Source of the DNA: Saccharothrix sp. NRRL B-16348
GTDB lineage: Bacteria > Actinomycetota > Actinomycetes > Mycobacteriales > Pseudonocardiaceae
Direction: 5' to 3'
NCBI RefSeq assembly: GCF_001280085.1
Contig: NZ_LGED01000270.1
Coordinates: 56,150-120,149 of the forward strand
DNA: 64,000 nucleotides
Each line of letters begins with the position of its first letter. Positions within the stretch are counted from its first letter, which is position 1. The notes beneath the pieces were generated by a model that saw nothing but the letters and a program-made list of their open reading frames with translations, did no database searches and was not told where the DNA came from. Both the position numbers and the translations under genes were made by a program. Positions 49,078 to 58,044 of the stretch are shown in pieces.

Positions 49078-50132
49078 CCTGGGGTGACGGCACGCGGGTC
49101 GTGCACTCGACGCCGGCGGTGCCGGGTGAGCCGTTCCTGGCCGGGCCCGTGTTCGCGTCCGCCTACCACCTGGGCGGCGAGGACACGTACGGCCGGCCGC
49201 ACAACCCGACGTGGCGGGCGTTGGAGGCGGCGCTCGGCGAGCTGGACGGCGGCACGACCGTGCTGTTCCCGTCCGGGATGGCGGCGATCTCGACGTTCCT
49301 GCGGGTCGTGCTCGCGCCCGGTGACGTGGTGGTGGTGCCGAGCGACGGCTACTACCTGACGCGCACGCTGGTCGCGGAGATGCCGGTGCAGGTGGTGGAG
49401 GCGCCGACGGCCGGGCCGTACCCGTCGTTCGAGGGTGTGCGGCTGGTGCTGCTGGAGTCGCCGTCCAACCCCGGGCTGGACGTCTGCGACATCGCCGCGC
49501 TGGTGGAGGCCGCGCACGCGGCGGGCGCGCTGGTGGCGGTGGACAACACGACCGCGACCCCGTTGGGGCAGCAGCCGCTGCTGCTGGGCGCGGACGCGGT
49601 GGTGAGCAGCGACACGAAGGCCGTCGCCGGGCACAGCGACGTGCTGCTGGGCCACGTGTCCACGGCGGATCAGGCGTTGGCGGAACGGGTGCGTGCCGCG
49701 CGGACGACCGGTGGCGCGATCCCGGGCCCGTTCGAGGCGTGGCTGGCGCACCGGGGTCTCGGCACGCTGGACCTGCGGCTGAGCAGGCAGGCGGCGAACG
49801 CGGCGGCCCTCTACGCCGTGCTGAAGGACCATCCCGCGGTGACCGGTCTGCGGTGGCCCGGCGCGCCCGAGGACCCCGCGCACGAGATCGCGGCGAAGCA
49901 GATGCGGCGGTTCGGCGGGGTGCTGACGTTCGTGCTGGCGGACGCGGGCGCGGTGGCGTCGTTCCTGGAGCGGTCGGAGTTGGTGTTCGCGAGCACGAGC
50001 TTCGGCGGCCTGCACACCAGCCTGGACCGGCGGGCGCAGTGGGGCGACCCGGTGCCCGAGGGCCTGGTCCGGCTGTCCGCGGGCTGCGAGGACACCGCCG
50101 ACCTCGTCGAGGACGTGCTCCGGTCGTTGTGA
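49074..50132 (+). CDS. Cys/Met-metabolism PLP enzyme (cystathionine lyase-like)
   Basis: The 352-residue fold-type I enzyme belongs to the cystathionine gamma-synthase/lyase group. Seen are [36 protein letters not shown], the Met-rich [22 protein letters not shown] with cofactor Asp, and the PLP-binding Lys in [18 protein letters not shown] (about residue 184). It is somewhat shorter than standard lyases (about 380-400). The GTG overlaps the gpsA stop. A Cys-type leader and cysteine dioxygenase follow, which supports a role in cysteine handling; the exact reaction is not decided. Confidence 0.87.
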   Translation: MTWGDGTRVVHSTPAVPGEPFLAGPVFASAYHLGGEDTYGRPHNPTWRALEAALGELDGGTTVLFPSGMAAISTFLRVVLAPGDVVVVPSDGYYLTRTLVAEMPVQVVEAPTAGPYPSFEGVRLVLLESPSNPGLDVCDIAALVEAAHAAGALVAVDNTTATPLGQQPLLLGADAVVSSDTKAVAGHSDVLLGHVSTADQALAERVRAARTTGGAIPGPFEAWLAHRGLGTLDLRLSRQAANAAALYAVLKDHPAVTGLRWPGAPEDPAHEIAAKQMRRFGGVLTFVLADAGAVASFLERSELVFASTSFGGLHTSLDRRAQWGDPVPEGLVRLSAGCEDTADLVEDVLRSL

Positions 50133-50190
50133 CGCGTCCAGCGGGTGAGAGGGGTTGCGTGCCGGCGGGTCGGCTGCCACCCTCGTCAGC

Positions 50191-50271
50191 ATGTCTTTTC
50201 GCGCCATGACCGACGGGCGGGGTCACATCGACCTCCGCTTGGTCGCCAGCGCGCTCTGTCCTTCCCGGTGA
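50191..50271 (+). CDS. putative cysteine-type leader peptide
   Basis: A 26-codon ORF, beginning MSFRAMTDGRG, carries HIDLRLVASALCPSR at its end. The H-[IV]-DL-R--SALC pattern is that of the short putative leader peptides found before sulfur and cysteine genes in actinobacteria. It ends 60 bases before cysteine dioxygenase. A single Cys codon near the end could report Cys-tRNA charging. I see a weak hairpin (GCGTCCCGCGAGC region) but no clear terminator between it and the next gene. Confidence 0.6.
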   Translation: MSFRAMTDGRGHIDLRLVASALCPSR

Positions 50272-50331
50272 TCGCCTCGCGTCCCGCGAGCCCGTGAGGC
50301 TCGCACACTCACCGAGCACCGAGAAGGAACC

Positions 50332-50799
50332 ATGTTCGCCGTTCCGGAGAACACCATCGCCCTGCCCCAGTCGCACGCCGCGCTGCACCCCGTGCGGATC
50401 GCGCTCGACACGGCGGCACGGCGTGAGCGCTGGGCCCACCTGCTCCGCTACGACCCCGAGACCCGCTTCGCCGCGCTGGTCGACAAGACGCCCGAGCAGG
50501 AGGTGTGGCTGATGAGCTGGTTGCCCGGCCAGCGCGCCGAGCTGCACGACCACGGCGTGACCAGCGGTGCGTTCACCGTGGTCAGCGGCTCGCTGACGGA
50601 GGTCGTCACGCCGGGGCCCACCCAGGTGCTGCACCACCTCGTGGCGGGTCAGTCGCGGGTGTTCGGCCCGTCGTACGTGCACCAGGTGCGCAACGACGGC
50701 GCCGACCCCGCCGTCACGATCCACGTGTACCGCGACGGCGGGCGCACCGTGCGGCCGGTCCGGTTCGACCCGCTGGACGGGACTACGTCCGCGCGGTGA
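50332..50799 (+). CDS. cysteine dioxygenase-type cupin
   Basis: The 155-residue type I cysteine dioxygenase-like cupin has iron ligands in ELHDHGVTSGAFTVVSG (His-X-His, about residues 74-76) and His in PSYVHQVRN (about 125). It oxidises cysteine to cysteinesulfinate, or possibly a related thiol. AGAAGGA lies just before the ATG. It follows the PLP enzyme and the leader peptide. Its 3' end overlaps the convergent PPOX gene by 17 bases. Confidence 0.85.
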   Translation: MFAVPENTIALPQSHAALHPVRIALDTAARRERWAHLLRYDPETRFAALVDKTPEQEVWLMSWLPGQRAELHDHGVTSGAFTVVSGSLTEVVTPGPTQVLHHLVAGQSRVFGPSYVHQVRNDGADPAVTIHVYRDGGRTVRPVRFDPLDGTTSAR

Positions 50800-51430
50800 C
50801 GTGCGGCGGCACGTCCCACTCGCCGACCAGTGTCGGGTCCGGCTCGGGCTCGCCCCACGCGGTGCGCAGCGGCAGCACGCCCGCCCACTTCGCGTTGGCG
50901 GCGACGTCCTCGTCCTCGTCGCCGGGCGGGCCGCTGCGGATCTTCACCGACGCCTCGGCCAGGTCCAGCGACAGCACGGCGGTCGCGGCCAGTTCCTTCG
51001 GCGTCGGCGGGCGGGCGTAGTCCCACGAGCCGGGCGCGATGTGCTCGGTGAGCACGCGCAGGGCGTGCCGCTTGGCGTCCGGGTCGGTGACGGGGACGGC
51101 GGTGCCGTGCACGACGGCGGCGCGGTAGTTCATCGAGTGGTCGAACACCGAGCGGGCGTAGACGACGCCGTCCAGGATCGTGACGGCGACGCACACGGGC
51201 ACGCCGGTCGCGGCCTCGCGGAGGCTGCGCGCGCCGGTCGAGCCGTGCAGGTAGAGGGTGTCGCCGTCGCGGCCGTAGCCGGTGGGCAGCACGAGCGGCG
51301 CGCCGTCCACGACGACGGCCAGGTGGCAGACGAGGGCGGCGTCGAGGACCGCGTGCAGCGCCTCGCGTTCGGTGACGGCGCGGTTGCGCCCGCGCTTGAT
51401 GGTGCTGCGGTCCGTCGGTGACAACGTCAT
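50783..51430 (-). CDS. pyridoxamine-phosphate-oxidase-like FMN protein
   Basis: The 215-residue protein has the split beta-barrel FMN-binding fold (AVTEREALHAVLDAALVCHLAVVVDGAPLVLPTGYGRDGDTLYLHGSTGARSL). It belongs to the PPOX family often encoded next to MocR regulators. The start is ATG 51430; a longer in-frame start would cross the MocR promoter. It is divergent from the MocR gene, with 67 bases between starts. It may act in vitamin B6 or F420/flavin redox chemistry; the substrate is unknown. Confidence 0.85.
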   Translation of the reverse strand: MTLSPTDRSTIKRGRNRAVTEREALHAVLDAALVCHLAVVVDGAPLVLPTGYGRDGDTLYLHGSTGARSLREAATGVPVCVAVTILDGVVYARSVFDHSMNYRAAVVHGTAVPVTDPDAKRHALRVLTEHIAPGSWDYARPPTPKELAATAVLSLDLAEASVKIRSGPPGDEDEDVAANAKWAGVLPLRTAWGEPEPDPTLVGEWDVPPHVTART

Positions 51431-51497
51431 GGGACGAGCCTGTCCGGTAAAGTGGCCCTCTTCAAGAGCCAATTCTCGGCGTTTTGAGGAGGCCACT

Positions 51498-52892
51498 GTG
51501 GCGGAGACGGCGTTGGCGGTGGTGCTGGACCGCGACTCGGCCGAACCGCTGGCCGTGCAGCTCGCGGACGCCCTGCGCGCGGCGGCGGCCGACGGGCGGC
51601 TGCGCAGCGGCGACCGGCTGCCCTCGACCCGGGCGCTGGCCGAACGGCTCGGCGTGAGCCGGACCGTGACAGCGGCAGCATACGAGCAGCTGCACGCCGA
51701 GGGCTGGATCGCGGGACGGCACGGGTCGGGCACCTACGTGACGACCACGCCGCCGGGCGCGTTGAAGGCGCGGACCCGGCGTGCGGCGGCGCCCGCCGTG
51801 CCGGTGGACGTGGTGGACCTCGCGCCCGGCGCGCCGTGGGCCGAGGGGCTGGACCGGGCGGCGTGGCGGCGGGCCTGGCGTGCGGCGGCGGACGTGCAGC
51901 CGTTGTTCCGGCCGGCGCGGGGCGGGCTGCCGGAGTACCGGGCGGTGGTGGCGGAGCACCTGTTGCGGCACCGGGGGTTGGCAGTGCGCGGCGGGTTGCG
52001 GGAGGAGCTGGTGCTGGCGACCGGCGGGACCACGGCGGCGTTGGTGGAGCTGGGGTCGGCCGTGCTGCGGCCGGGTGACGCGGTGGCGGTGGAGGAACCG
52101 GGGTACCAGCGGGCGGTGTGGGCGCTGCGTTCGGCGGGGGTGAAGGTCGTGCAGGCGCCCGTGGACGCCGAAGGGCTGTTGGTGGAGGCCGTGCCGCCGG
52201 GTGTCCGCGGCGTGTACTGCTCGCCCGCGCACCAGTACCCGATGGGCGGGCGGATGTCGGCGGCGCGGCGGGTGGCGTTGGTGGAGCGGGCGCGGGCGGA
52301 GGGGTGGCTGGTCGTCGAGGACGACTACGACGGCGAGCTGCGGTACGACGTGGCGCCGTTGCCGTTGCTGGCGGCGTTGGCGCCCGACGTGGTGGTGCAC
52401 CTGGGCACGACGAGCAAGATCCTCACGCCTACCCTCGGTGCGGGGTGGATGGTCGCGCCCGAGCCGATCGCCGCCGAGGTGCTGGCGCACCGCGACCGGA
52501 CCGGCACCAGCCCGTCCGCGGCGGGTCAGCGGGTGCTGGTCGAGTTGGCGCGCAACGGGGACCTGGGGCGGCACCTCCGCAAGCTCCGGCGTGAGCTGTC
52601 CGAACGCCGTGCGCTGCTGTCGGCGGCGTTCGCCGACGCCGGGATCCCCGTGCTGGGCGACGACGCCGGCGCGCACATCGTCGTGCCGCTGCCGTCGGCG
52701 CAGGCGGAGCGGGACGTGCTGGCCGAGGCGCACGACCGCGGCCTGCGGCTGGACGGCCTCGGCCGCCACCACGCCGGCCGCCCGAAGGTGCACGGCGCCG
52801 CGATCGGCTACAGCGCCTGCTCGCGCGACCAGCTGACGGCGGCGATCCCCGACCTGATCCGCATCCTCGCCACCCACGCTCCCTCGTCCTGA
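51498..52892 (+). CDS. MocR/PdxR-family regulator (GntR HTH + aminotransferase domain)
   Basis: The 464-residue protein has an N-terminal GntR winged helix (about residues 12-80: DALRAAAADGRLRSGDRLPSTRALAERLGVSRTVTAAAYEQL) and a C-terminal fold-type I aminotransferase-like domain with PLP lysine in HLGTTSKILTPTLGAGWM. MocR proteins sense PLP or a PLP adduct and often control an adjacent gene, here the PPOX gene. GTG 51498 has GAGGAGG upstream. The shared promoter holds CTCTTCAAGAG (51458-51468), a candidate site. Array D begins on the stop codon. Confidence 0.9.
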   Translation: MAETALAVVLDRDSAEPLAVQLADALRAAAADGRLRSGDRLPSTRALAERLGVSRTVTAAAYEQLHAEGWIAGRHGSGTYVTTTPPGALKARTRRAAAPAVPVDVVDLAPGAPWAEGLDRAAWRRAWRAAADVQPLFRPARGGLPEYRAVVAEHLLRHRGLAVRGGLREELVLATGGTTAALVELGSAVLRPGDAVAVEEPGYQRAVWALRSAGVKVVQAPVDAEGLLVEAVPPGVRGVYCSPAHQYPMGGRMSAARRVALVERARAEGWLVVEDDYDGELRYDVAPLPLLAALAPDVVVHLGTTSKILTPTLGAGWMVAPEPIAAEVLAHRDRTGTSPSAAGQRVLVELARNGDLGRHLRKLRRELSERRALLSAAFADAGIPVLGDDAGAHIVVPLPSAQAERDVLAEAHDRGLRLDGLGRHHAGRPKVHGAAIGYSACSRDQLTAAIPDLIRILATHAPSS

Positions 52893-53057
52893 GCGTTGAA
52901 CTCACGCGTCCCGAACGTAGGACACGCGCGTTCCGAACGTAGGACACGCGCGACCTGGAGGTACGACACACGCGACGCGAACGTAGGACTCTCGCGCGTG
53001 TCCTACGTCCATCGGAGCGCGAGAGTCCTACGTTCAGGACAGGTGAGTTCAACGCTC
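52891..53057. repeat. intergenic repeat array D, bounded by 15-bp inverted terminal modules
   Basis: The left end GAGCGTTGAACTCAC (52891-52905) and right end GTGAGTTCAACGCTC (53043-53057) are perfect inverted copies. Between them lie four units in inverted orientation (GAACGTAGGACACGCGCG type) and then two in direct orientation (CGCGTGTCCTACGTCC, GAGAGTCCTACGTTCAGGAC). The left module starts on the MocR stop codon. The whole element is 167 bases and ends 50 bases before ddl. Confidence 0.9.
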
Positions 53058-53106
53058 GCGGGGCGAAGCGGGTGGCCGGTTACGCCATCCGGGTAGGGTC
53101 CGAGCC

Positions 53107-54174
53107 ATGACACAGCGCAAGACCAAGGTCGCCGTGGTGTTCGGCGGGCGCAGCAGCGAGCACATGGTCTCCTGCCTGTCCGCCGGCAGTGTCCTGCCGC
53201 ACCTGGACCGGGAGCGGTTCGACGTCGTGCCGGTCGGCATCACCGAAACCGGCGCGTGGGTGATCGGCGCCGACGACACCAAGGCGCTCGAAGTGCGGGA
53301 CCGGCAGTTGCCCACCGTCAACGCGCTGGTCCCCGTGTCCGGCAGCGAACTGGTGCCGGTGGCGCCCAACGACGTGCTCGACGACGTGGAGGTCGTGTTC
53401 CCCGTCCTGCACGGCGCGTGGGGCGAGGACGGCACCATCCAGGGCCTGCTGGAACTGGCCGACATCCCGTACGTGGGACCGGGTGTGCTGGCCAGCGCGG
53501 TCGCCATGGACAAGGAGTTCACCAAGCGCCTGCTCAAGGGCGCGGGCCTGCCGGTCGGCGAGTTCGCCGTGCTGCGCCGCGAGCAGGAGACCCTGGCCGA
53601 CGAGGACCGGGAACGGTTGGGGCTGCCCGTCTTCGTCAAGCCCGCGCGCGCCGGGTCGTCCGTCGGCATCTCGAAGGTCGTCGACTGGGCCCACCTGGAC
53701 AGCGCGATCGCGTTGGCGCGCAAGACCGACCCGAAGGTGATCATCGAGGCCGCCGTGTCCGGCCGCGAGGTCGAGTGCGGCGTGCTGGAGTTCCCGGACG
53801 GCCGCGTCGAGGCGTCGCTGCCCGCCGAGCTGCGCATCGTCGGCGGCGAGGTCGACTGGTACGACTTCGACGCCAAGTACCTCGACGACGTGTGCGAGTT
53901 CGACATCCCCGCCAAGCTGGACGAGCACGTCACCCGCGACCTGCGCGAGATGGCCGTCGCCGCGTTCCGCGCGTTGGACTGCCAGGGCCTGGCCCGGGTC
54001 GACTTCTTCGTCACCGACTACGACGAGCTCGTGGTCAACGAGGTCAACACCATGCCCGGCTTCACGCCGATCTCGATGTACCCGCGGATGTGGGCCGAGA
54101 CGGGCGTCGACTACCCGACGCTGCTGACCACGTTGGTGGAGACGGCGATCGCCCGCGGCACGGGCTTGCGCTAG
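53107..54174 (+). CDS. ddl: D-alanine--D-alanine ligase
   Basis: The 355-residue ATP-grasp enzyme makes the D-Ala-D-Ala dipeptide of peptidoglycan. Seen are [56 protein letters not shown], the loop [12 protein letters not shown], and [20 protein letters not shown] with magnesium ligands. The ATG lies 7 bases after TAGGGT (53094-53099), a leaderless pattern. Order with DUF3515 and thiL matches mycobacteria. Confidence 0.96.
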   Translation: MTQRKTKVAVVFGGRSSEHMVSCLSAGSVLPHLDRERFDVVPVGITETGAWVIGADDTKALEVRDRQLPTVNALVPVSGSELVPVAPNDVLDDVEVVFPVLHGAWGEDGTIQGLLELADIPYVGPGVLASAVAMDKEFTKRLLKGAGLPVGEFAVLRREQETLADEDRERLGLPVFVKPARAGSSVGISKVVDWAHLDSAIALARKTDPKVIIEAAVSGREVECGVLEFPDGRVEASLPAELRIVGGEVDWYDFDAKYLDDVCEFDIPAKLDEHVTRDLREMAVAAFRALDCQGLARVDFFVTDYDELVVNEVNTMPGFTPISMYPRMWAETGVDYPTLLTTLVETAIARGTGLR

Positions 54175-54180
54175 ACCGCG

Positions 54181-54750
54181 CTAGCCCCGGGTGTCCACGG
54201 GGCCCTTGGCGAGGGTGTCCCGGATCGTGGTCGAGATGTCCTGCAGGGGCCCCGTGCCCGCGTCCGACGGCACGGTCAGCGCCACGTACACGGGCCGGTC
54301 CACCACGTACCAGGTGGCCGAACCGCCCTCGGACACCTCCAGCCACTGGACGTCCGAGATCACCCGCAACTGGGAGGTCGGGGTGAGGTCACCGGGACGG
54401 TCCAGCCCGCACCGCAGCACCACGGGCTCGTGCCGCGCGTCACCCCACGCCACCGCGCCGGCCGGTGCGGGCGAGGCCAGTTCACGGCGGGGCAACGTGT
54501 CGCCGCCGGACACGAGCTGCGCCGGCAGGACGCCCAGCAGCGCCTGGCACTCAGCCGACCCGGCCTTCGGCGCGGGCACCGGCACGAGCGCCAAGGGCCC
54601 GGTGTGGACGGCGGACGGGTCCGCGCCGTCACCGTCGTCGAGGAAGAGGCCCGCCGCCGCGACGCCCACCGCGAGCAGCGCCGTCAGCCCGAGGGCGAGG
54701 ACGAGCAGCGGGCGGGGGAGCAGCGGGGCGGGTTCCGGTTCCTGGGCCAC
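54181..54750 (-). CDS. DUF3515 membrane-anchored protein
   Basis: The 189-residue protein has one N-terminal membrane helix (LLVLALGLTALLAVGVAAAGLFL, about residues 15-37) and an outside domain with two conserved cysteines (SAECQALLGVLP and VLRCGLDRP) and WLEVSEGGSATWYVVDRPVYVALTVP. This is DUF3515, found next to ddl and thiL in many actinobacteria. The function is unknown; the location suggests a link to the envelope. It is convergent with ddl, with a 6-base gap. Confidence 0.88.
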   Translation of the reverse strand: MAQEPEPAPLLPRPLLVLALGLTALLAVGVAAAGLFLDDGDGADPSAVHTGPLALVPVPAPKAGSAECQALLGVLPAQLVSGGDTLPRRELASPAPAGAVAWGDARHEPVVLRCGLDRPGDLTPTSQLRVISDVQWLEVSEGGSATWYVVDRPVYVALTVPSDAGTGPLQDISTTIRDTLAKGPVDTRG

Positions 54751-54770
54751 CCGGCTATGACAGCACGGCC

Positions 54771-55004
54771 CTACAGGTGGACCACCGGGCAGGTCAGCGT
54801 TCGCGTGATGCCCTCCACGTTCTGGATGCGGGCGACCACGAGTTGCCCCAACTGGTCGACGGTGTCGGCCTCGGCGCGGACGATGACGTCGTACGGGCCG
54901 GTGACGTCTTCCGCGGTGGCCACACCGGGGATGCCGGAGATCTCCGCCGCAACGGCGGCTGCCTTCCCGACCTCGGTCTGGATGAGGATGTATGCGTGCA
55001 CCAC
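54771..55004 (-). CDS. stand-alone Lrp/AsnC ligand-binding (RAM) domain protein
   Basis: The 77-residue protein is one complete RAM domain (AYILIQTEVGKAAAVAAEISGIPGVATAEDVTGPYDVIVRAEADTVDQLGQLVV) without the DNA-binding half. Such single-domain forms assemble into dimers or higher rings and bind amino acids; some modulate full-length Lrp proteins. It is divergent from thiL and lies 20 bases upstream of the DUF3515 gene on the same strand. Confidence 0.9.
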   Translation of the reverse strand: MVHAYILIQTEVGKAAAVAAEISGIPGVATAEDVTGPYDVIVRAEADTVDQLGQLVVARIQNVEGITRTLTCPVVHL

Positions 55005-55101
55005 GGCGTGCCCCTTCGTCGCGACAGGTTAGGTCGGGGTAGGAACGTGCACAGCAACGTACCCCAGTTGGGGTTCCGAATGCTCAGAACGGGAGGCAAC
55101 C

Positions 55102-56067
55102 TTGCGTCCGGAGCCGCCGCGCAACGCGGACACGGTCGCTGAGGTGGGTGAGTTCGGTCTCATCCGCCGGGTGACGGCAGGTCGGACGCAGCCGCCCACC
55201 ACCCTGCTCGGGCCGGGTGACGACGCGGCTGTGGTCGCGGCGCCCGACGGCCGCGTGGTGGTGTCCACCGACGTGCTGGTCGAAGGTGTCCACTTCAGAC
55301 TCGACTGGTCGTCTCCCGAGCAGGTGGGGCGCAAGGCGGCGGCCGTGAACCTGGCCGATGTCGTGGCCATGGGCGCGATTCCGACGGCCCTGCTGATCGG
55401 CCTCGCGTGCCCGGCCGACACGCCGTCCTCCGTGGTGGAGGGGATCACCGCCGGGCTGTGGCAGGAGGCGACCGTCGCGGGCGCGGGCGTGGTGGGTGGC
55501 GACATGGTGTCGTCCGCGACACTGGTGATCTCCGTTACCGCGATGGGCGACATGAACGGTCTGGAGCCCGTCACCCGTTCGGGGGCGCAAGTGGGTGATG
55601 TCGTCGCGGTGTGCGGACGGCTCGGCTGGGCGGCGGGCGGCTTGGCCGTGCTGCAGCGCGGGTTCCGGTCGCCGGTGGCGGTCGTCGGCGCGCAGCGGAA
55701 CCCCGAACCCCCTTACGAGGCCGGGCCCCAGGCGGCCGCGGCGGGCGCGACGGCGATGATCGACGTGTCGGACGGCCTGCTGGCCGACCTGGGGCACATC
55801 GCGGACGAGTCGGGCATCGGCATCGACATCCGCACCGAGCTGCTGGAGGTGCACCCGCGGCTGATCGACGTCGCGGCGGCGCTCGGCGCGGACGCCCGGC
55901 ACTGGGCGTTGACCGGTGGCGAGGATCACGCGCTGGCGGCGACGTTCCCCGAGCCGGGGGCGGTGCCCGAGGGGTGGCGCACCATCGGCACGGTCCGGCA
56001 CGGCAGCGGCGTGACCGTCGACGGCCGCGCGTACGAGAAACCCCCTGGCTGGGAGCACTGGCGGTAG
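55102..56067 (+). CDS. thiL: thiamine-monophosphate kinase
   Basis: The 321-residue enzyme adds the last phosphate of thiamine diphosphate, the cofactor used by IlvB in this window. Seen are FGLIRRVTAG, LGPGDDAAVV, VVSTDVLVEGVHF, the magnesium-binding VNLADVVAMGAIPTALLIGLA, VGGDMVSSATLVISVTAMG, MIDVSDGLLADLGHIA and LTGGEDHALAATF. The start is TTG with GGGAGG upstream. The GNAT gene follows by 14 bases. Confidence 0.94.
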   Translation: MRPEPPRNADTVAEVGEFGLIRRVTAGRTQPPTTLLGPGDDAAVVAAPDGRVVVSTDVLVEGVHFRLDWSSPEQVGRKAAAVNLADVVAMGAIPTALLIGLACPADTPSSVVEGITAGLWQEATVAGAGVVGGDMVSSATLVISVTAMGDMNGLEPVTRSGAQVGDVVAVCGRLGWAAGGLAVLQRGFRSPVAVVGAQRNPEPPYEAGPQAAAAGATAMIDVSDGLLADLGHIADESGIGIDIRTELLEVHPRLIDVAAALGADARHWALTGGEDHALAATFPEPGAVPEGWRTIGTVRHGSGVTVDGRAYEKPPGWEHWR

Positions 56068-56081
56068 GTAGCCTCACGTTT

Positions 56082-56552
56082 GTGGAACTATGCACGCTGG
56101 CGTATGACCATCCAGACTCGGTGAAGTTGATCTCCGACCTCCAGCAGGTCTACGTGGACCGCTACGGCGAGGGCGACGTCACGCCCGTCGACCCGGCCGA
56201 GTTCGCCGCGCCGCTGGGGCACTTCGTGGTCGGCTACCTCGACGGCGTGCCGGTGGCGTGCGGCGGGTGGCGCGCGCACGACGTGGCCAAGGACTCGTTG
56301 CGCCCCGGCGACGCCGAGATCAAGCGCATGTACGTGGTGGACGGGCTGCGCGGGCGCGGGCTGGCCCGGGTCGTGCTGGCGTCGCTGGAGACGGCGGCCC
56401 GGTCGGCCGGGCGCACCCGGATGGTGCTGGAGACCGGGTTGCGCCAGCCGGAGGCCATCGGGCTCTACCGGGCCAATGGATACGCGCGCATCGACAACTT
56501 CGGCGTCTACCGGCATCATCCGGAAAGCCTTTGCTTTGCGAAGGATCTCTGA
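56082..56552 (+). CDS. GNAT-family N-acetyltransferase
   Basis: The 156-residue protein has the acetyl-CoA site EIKRMYVVDGLRGRGLARVVLASLE (Q/R-X2-G-X-G type) and the following TRMVLETGLRQPEAIGLYRANGY. This is an ordinary single-domain GNAT of unknown acceptor. GTG 56082 lies 7 bases after TAGCCT (56069-56074), so it may be leaderless with its own promoter even though thiL ends 14 bases before. Confidence 0.88.
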   Translation: MELCTLAYDHPDSVKLISDLQQVYVDRYGEGDVTPVDPAEFAAPLGHFVVGYLDGVPVACGGWRAHDVAKDSLRPGDAEIKRMYVVDGLRGRGLARVVLASLETAARSAGRTRMVLETGLRQPEAIGLYRANGYARIDNFGVYRHHPESLCFAKDL

Positions 56553-56567
56553 GGCCGGGAGGACCGC

Positions 56568-57089
56568 ATGGCGATCTACGCGTTGGGTGACTACGAGCCG
56601 GTGATCCACCCGGACGCCTACGTGCACCCCGACGCGACGGTGATCGGCGACGTGCGGATCGGCGCGCACGCCTCGGTGTGGCCGCAGGCCGTGCTGCGCG
56701 GCGACTACGGGCGCATCGAGGTCGGCGCGCGGACGTCGATCCAGGACGGCACGGTCGTGCACTGCACCGAGGTCCACCCGACGTTGATCGGCGCGGAGTG
56801 CGTGATCGGGCACAACGTGCACATCGAGGGCGCGACCATCGCCGACCGGTGCCTGATCGCCTCGGGATCGGTGGTGCTCAACGGGTCCGTGGTGGAGACC
56901 GGGGCGATCGTCGGCGCCGGCGCGGTGGTGTCGTTCGAGGGGCACGTGCCCGCCCGGTCGATGGCGCTCGGCGTGCCCGCCCGCGTGCGCGAGGGATACG
57001 TCGTGCCGGACGGCGCGTGGCAGTTCGCGGTGGACAAGTACGTGAACAACATCTTGCTGTACCGCAAGGAACTGCGGCGCCTCGACTGA
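56568..57089 (+). CDS. gamma-carbonic anhydrase-like hexapeptide-repeat protein
   Basis: The 173-residue left-handed beta-helix protein is built from hexapeptide repeats (PDAYVHPDATVIGDVRIGAHASVWPQAVLRGDYGRIEVG). The zinc-type His positions of the gamma-CA family appear in TVVHCTEVHPTLIGAECVIGHNVHIEGATI. It may be a carbonic anhydrase or a relative (YrdA/PaaY type). GGGAGGA precedes the ATG. It sits between GNAT and ung in a gene-dense run. Confidence 0.88.
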   Translation: MAIYALGDYEPVIHPDAYVHPDATVIGDVRIGAHASVWPQAVLRGDYGRIEVGARTSIQDGTVVHCTEVHPTLIGAECVIGHNVHIEGATIADRCLIASGSVVLNGSVVETGAIVGAGAVVSFEGHVPARSMALGVPARVREGYVVPDGAWQFAVDKYVNNILLYRKELRRLD

Positions 57090-57103
57090 GATAGGGTCCC
57101 GCC

Positions 57104-57778
57104 GTGGCACGTCCGCTTGAAGAGATCATGGAAGCCGGCTGGGCCGCGGCACTCGCGCCCGTGGCCGATCGCATCGCCGCGATGGGCGAGTTCCTGCGGG
57201 CGGAGGTGGCCGCCGGGCGGACCTACCTGCCCGCCGGGGAGAACGTGCTGCGGGCGTTCCAGCAGCCGTTCCACGCCGTGCGGGTGCTGATCGTCGGCCA
57301 GGACCCGTACCCGACGCCGGGGCACGCGGTCGGCCTGAGCTTCTCGGTGTCGCCGGAGACCCGGCCCATCCCGAAGAGCCTGATCAACATCTACACCGAG
57401 TACGTGGCGGACTTGGGGCACCCCGAGCCGACCAACGGCGACCTGACCCCGTGGACCGAGCGCGGCGTGCTGCTGCTCAACCGGGCGTTGACGGTGCAGC
57501 CGGGCAAGTCCAACTCCCACCGCAACAAGGGCTGGGAGCCGGTGACCGAGCAGGCGATCAAGGCGCTGGCCGAGCGGGACGCGCCGCTGGTCGCGATCCT
57601 GTGGGGCAGCCAGGCCCGCGCCCTCAAGCCGCTGCTGGGCGCGGACCGCTGCGTGGAGTCGGTCCACCCGAGCCCGCTGTCGGCGGCCGGCGGCTTCTTC
57701 GGCTCGCGGCCGTTCAGCAAGGCCAACGAGCTGCTGGTGAAGCAGGGCGCCGAGCCGATCGACTGGAAGCTGCCGTAG
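57104..57778 (+). CDS. ung: uracil-DNA glycosylase
   Basis: The 224-residue family 1 enzyme removes uracil from DNA. The catalytic motif [21 protein letters not shown] (Asp in GQDPYP, about residue 67) and the His motif [22 protein letters not shown] are both intact. The GTG at 57104 is 6 bases after TAGGGT (57092-57097), a leaderless pattern. The position between thiL and the DAK2/recG genes is as in mycobacteria. Confidence 0.96.
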   Translation: MARPLEEIMEAGWAAALAPVADRIAAMGEFLRAEVAAGRTYLPAGENVLRAFQQPFHAVRVLIVGQDPYPTPGHAVGLSFSVSPETRPIPKSLINIYTEYVADLGHPEPTNGDLTPWTERGVLLLNRALTVQPGKSNSHRNKGWEPVTEQAIKALAERDAPLVAILWGSQARALKPLLGADRCVESVHPSPLSAAGGFFGSRPFSKANELLVKQGAEPIDWKLP

Positions 57779-57997
57779 CTCCGGTCTCGTCTCGCGGTTG
57801 TCCCCAGGCCGAGTTGTCCACAGGTCGAGCCTGATCGCCTGGGGTTGTCGGTCCCTTCTGGCAGGATCAAAACAAGGGATCCCCTGGGCGGGGACGCCTG
57901 CGCAAGCACGACCGTCACACGCCCTAGTGCGTGACCACGAACGTTCGCCGGGTTGGGGACAAGGCGCGCGAAGTCCGCGACCGGTAGCAGGGTTGAT

Positions 57998-58036
57998 CTC
58001 ATGCTCGGTGGTGACGTAGTCGCCGCCGAGCATGAG
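57998..58036 (+). repeat. inverted repeat just before the transposase remnant
   Basis: CTCATGCTCGGTGG at 57998-58011 pairs with 58023-58036 (one T-G pair) around an 11-base loop. It ends 8 bases before the transposase start codon. It may be part of the insertion sequence or its terminal structure. Bases 57779-57997 hold no gene; two DnaA-box-like nonamers lie there. Confidence 0.55.
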
Positions 58037-58044
58037 AGGCATCG

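Noticed and set aside
52896..53096. Short frames within the repeat arrays that encode similar Arg/Ser-rich peptides (MNSRVPNVGHARSERR type)
   Set aside because: The similarity follows from the DNA repeat. The 22-base unit is not a multiple of three, and there is no ribosome site or constant frame.
57798..57822. TTGTCCACA (57814) and TTGTCCCCA (57798), DnaA-box-like nonamers
   Set aside because: Only two boxes, no AT-rich region, no dnaA or dnaN nearby; not an origin.
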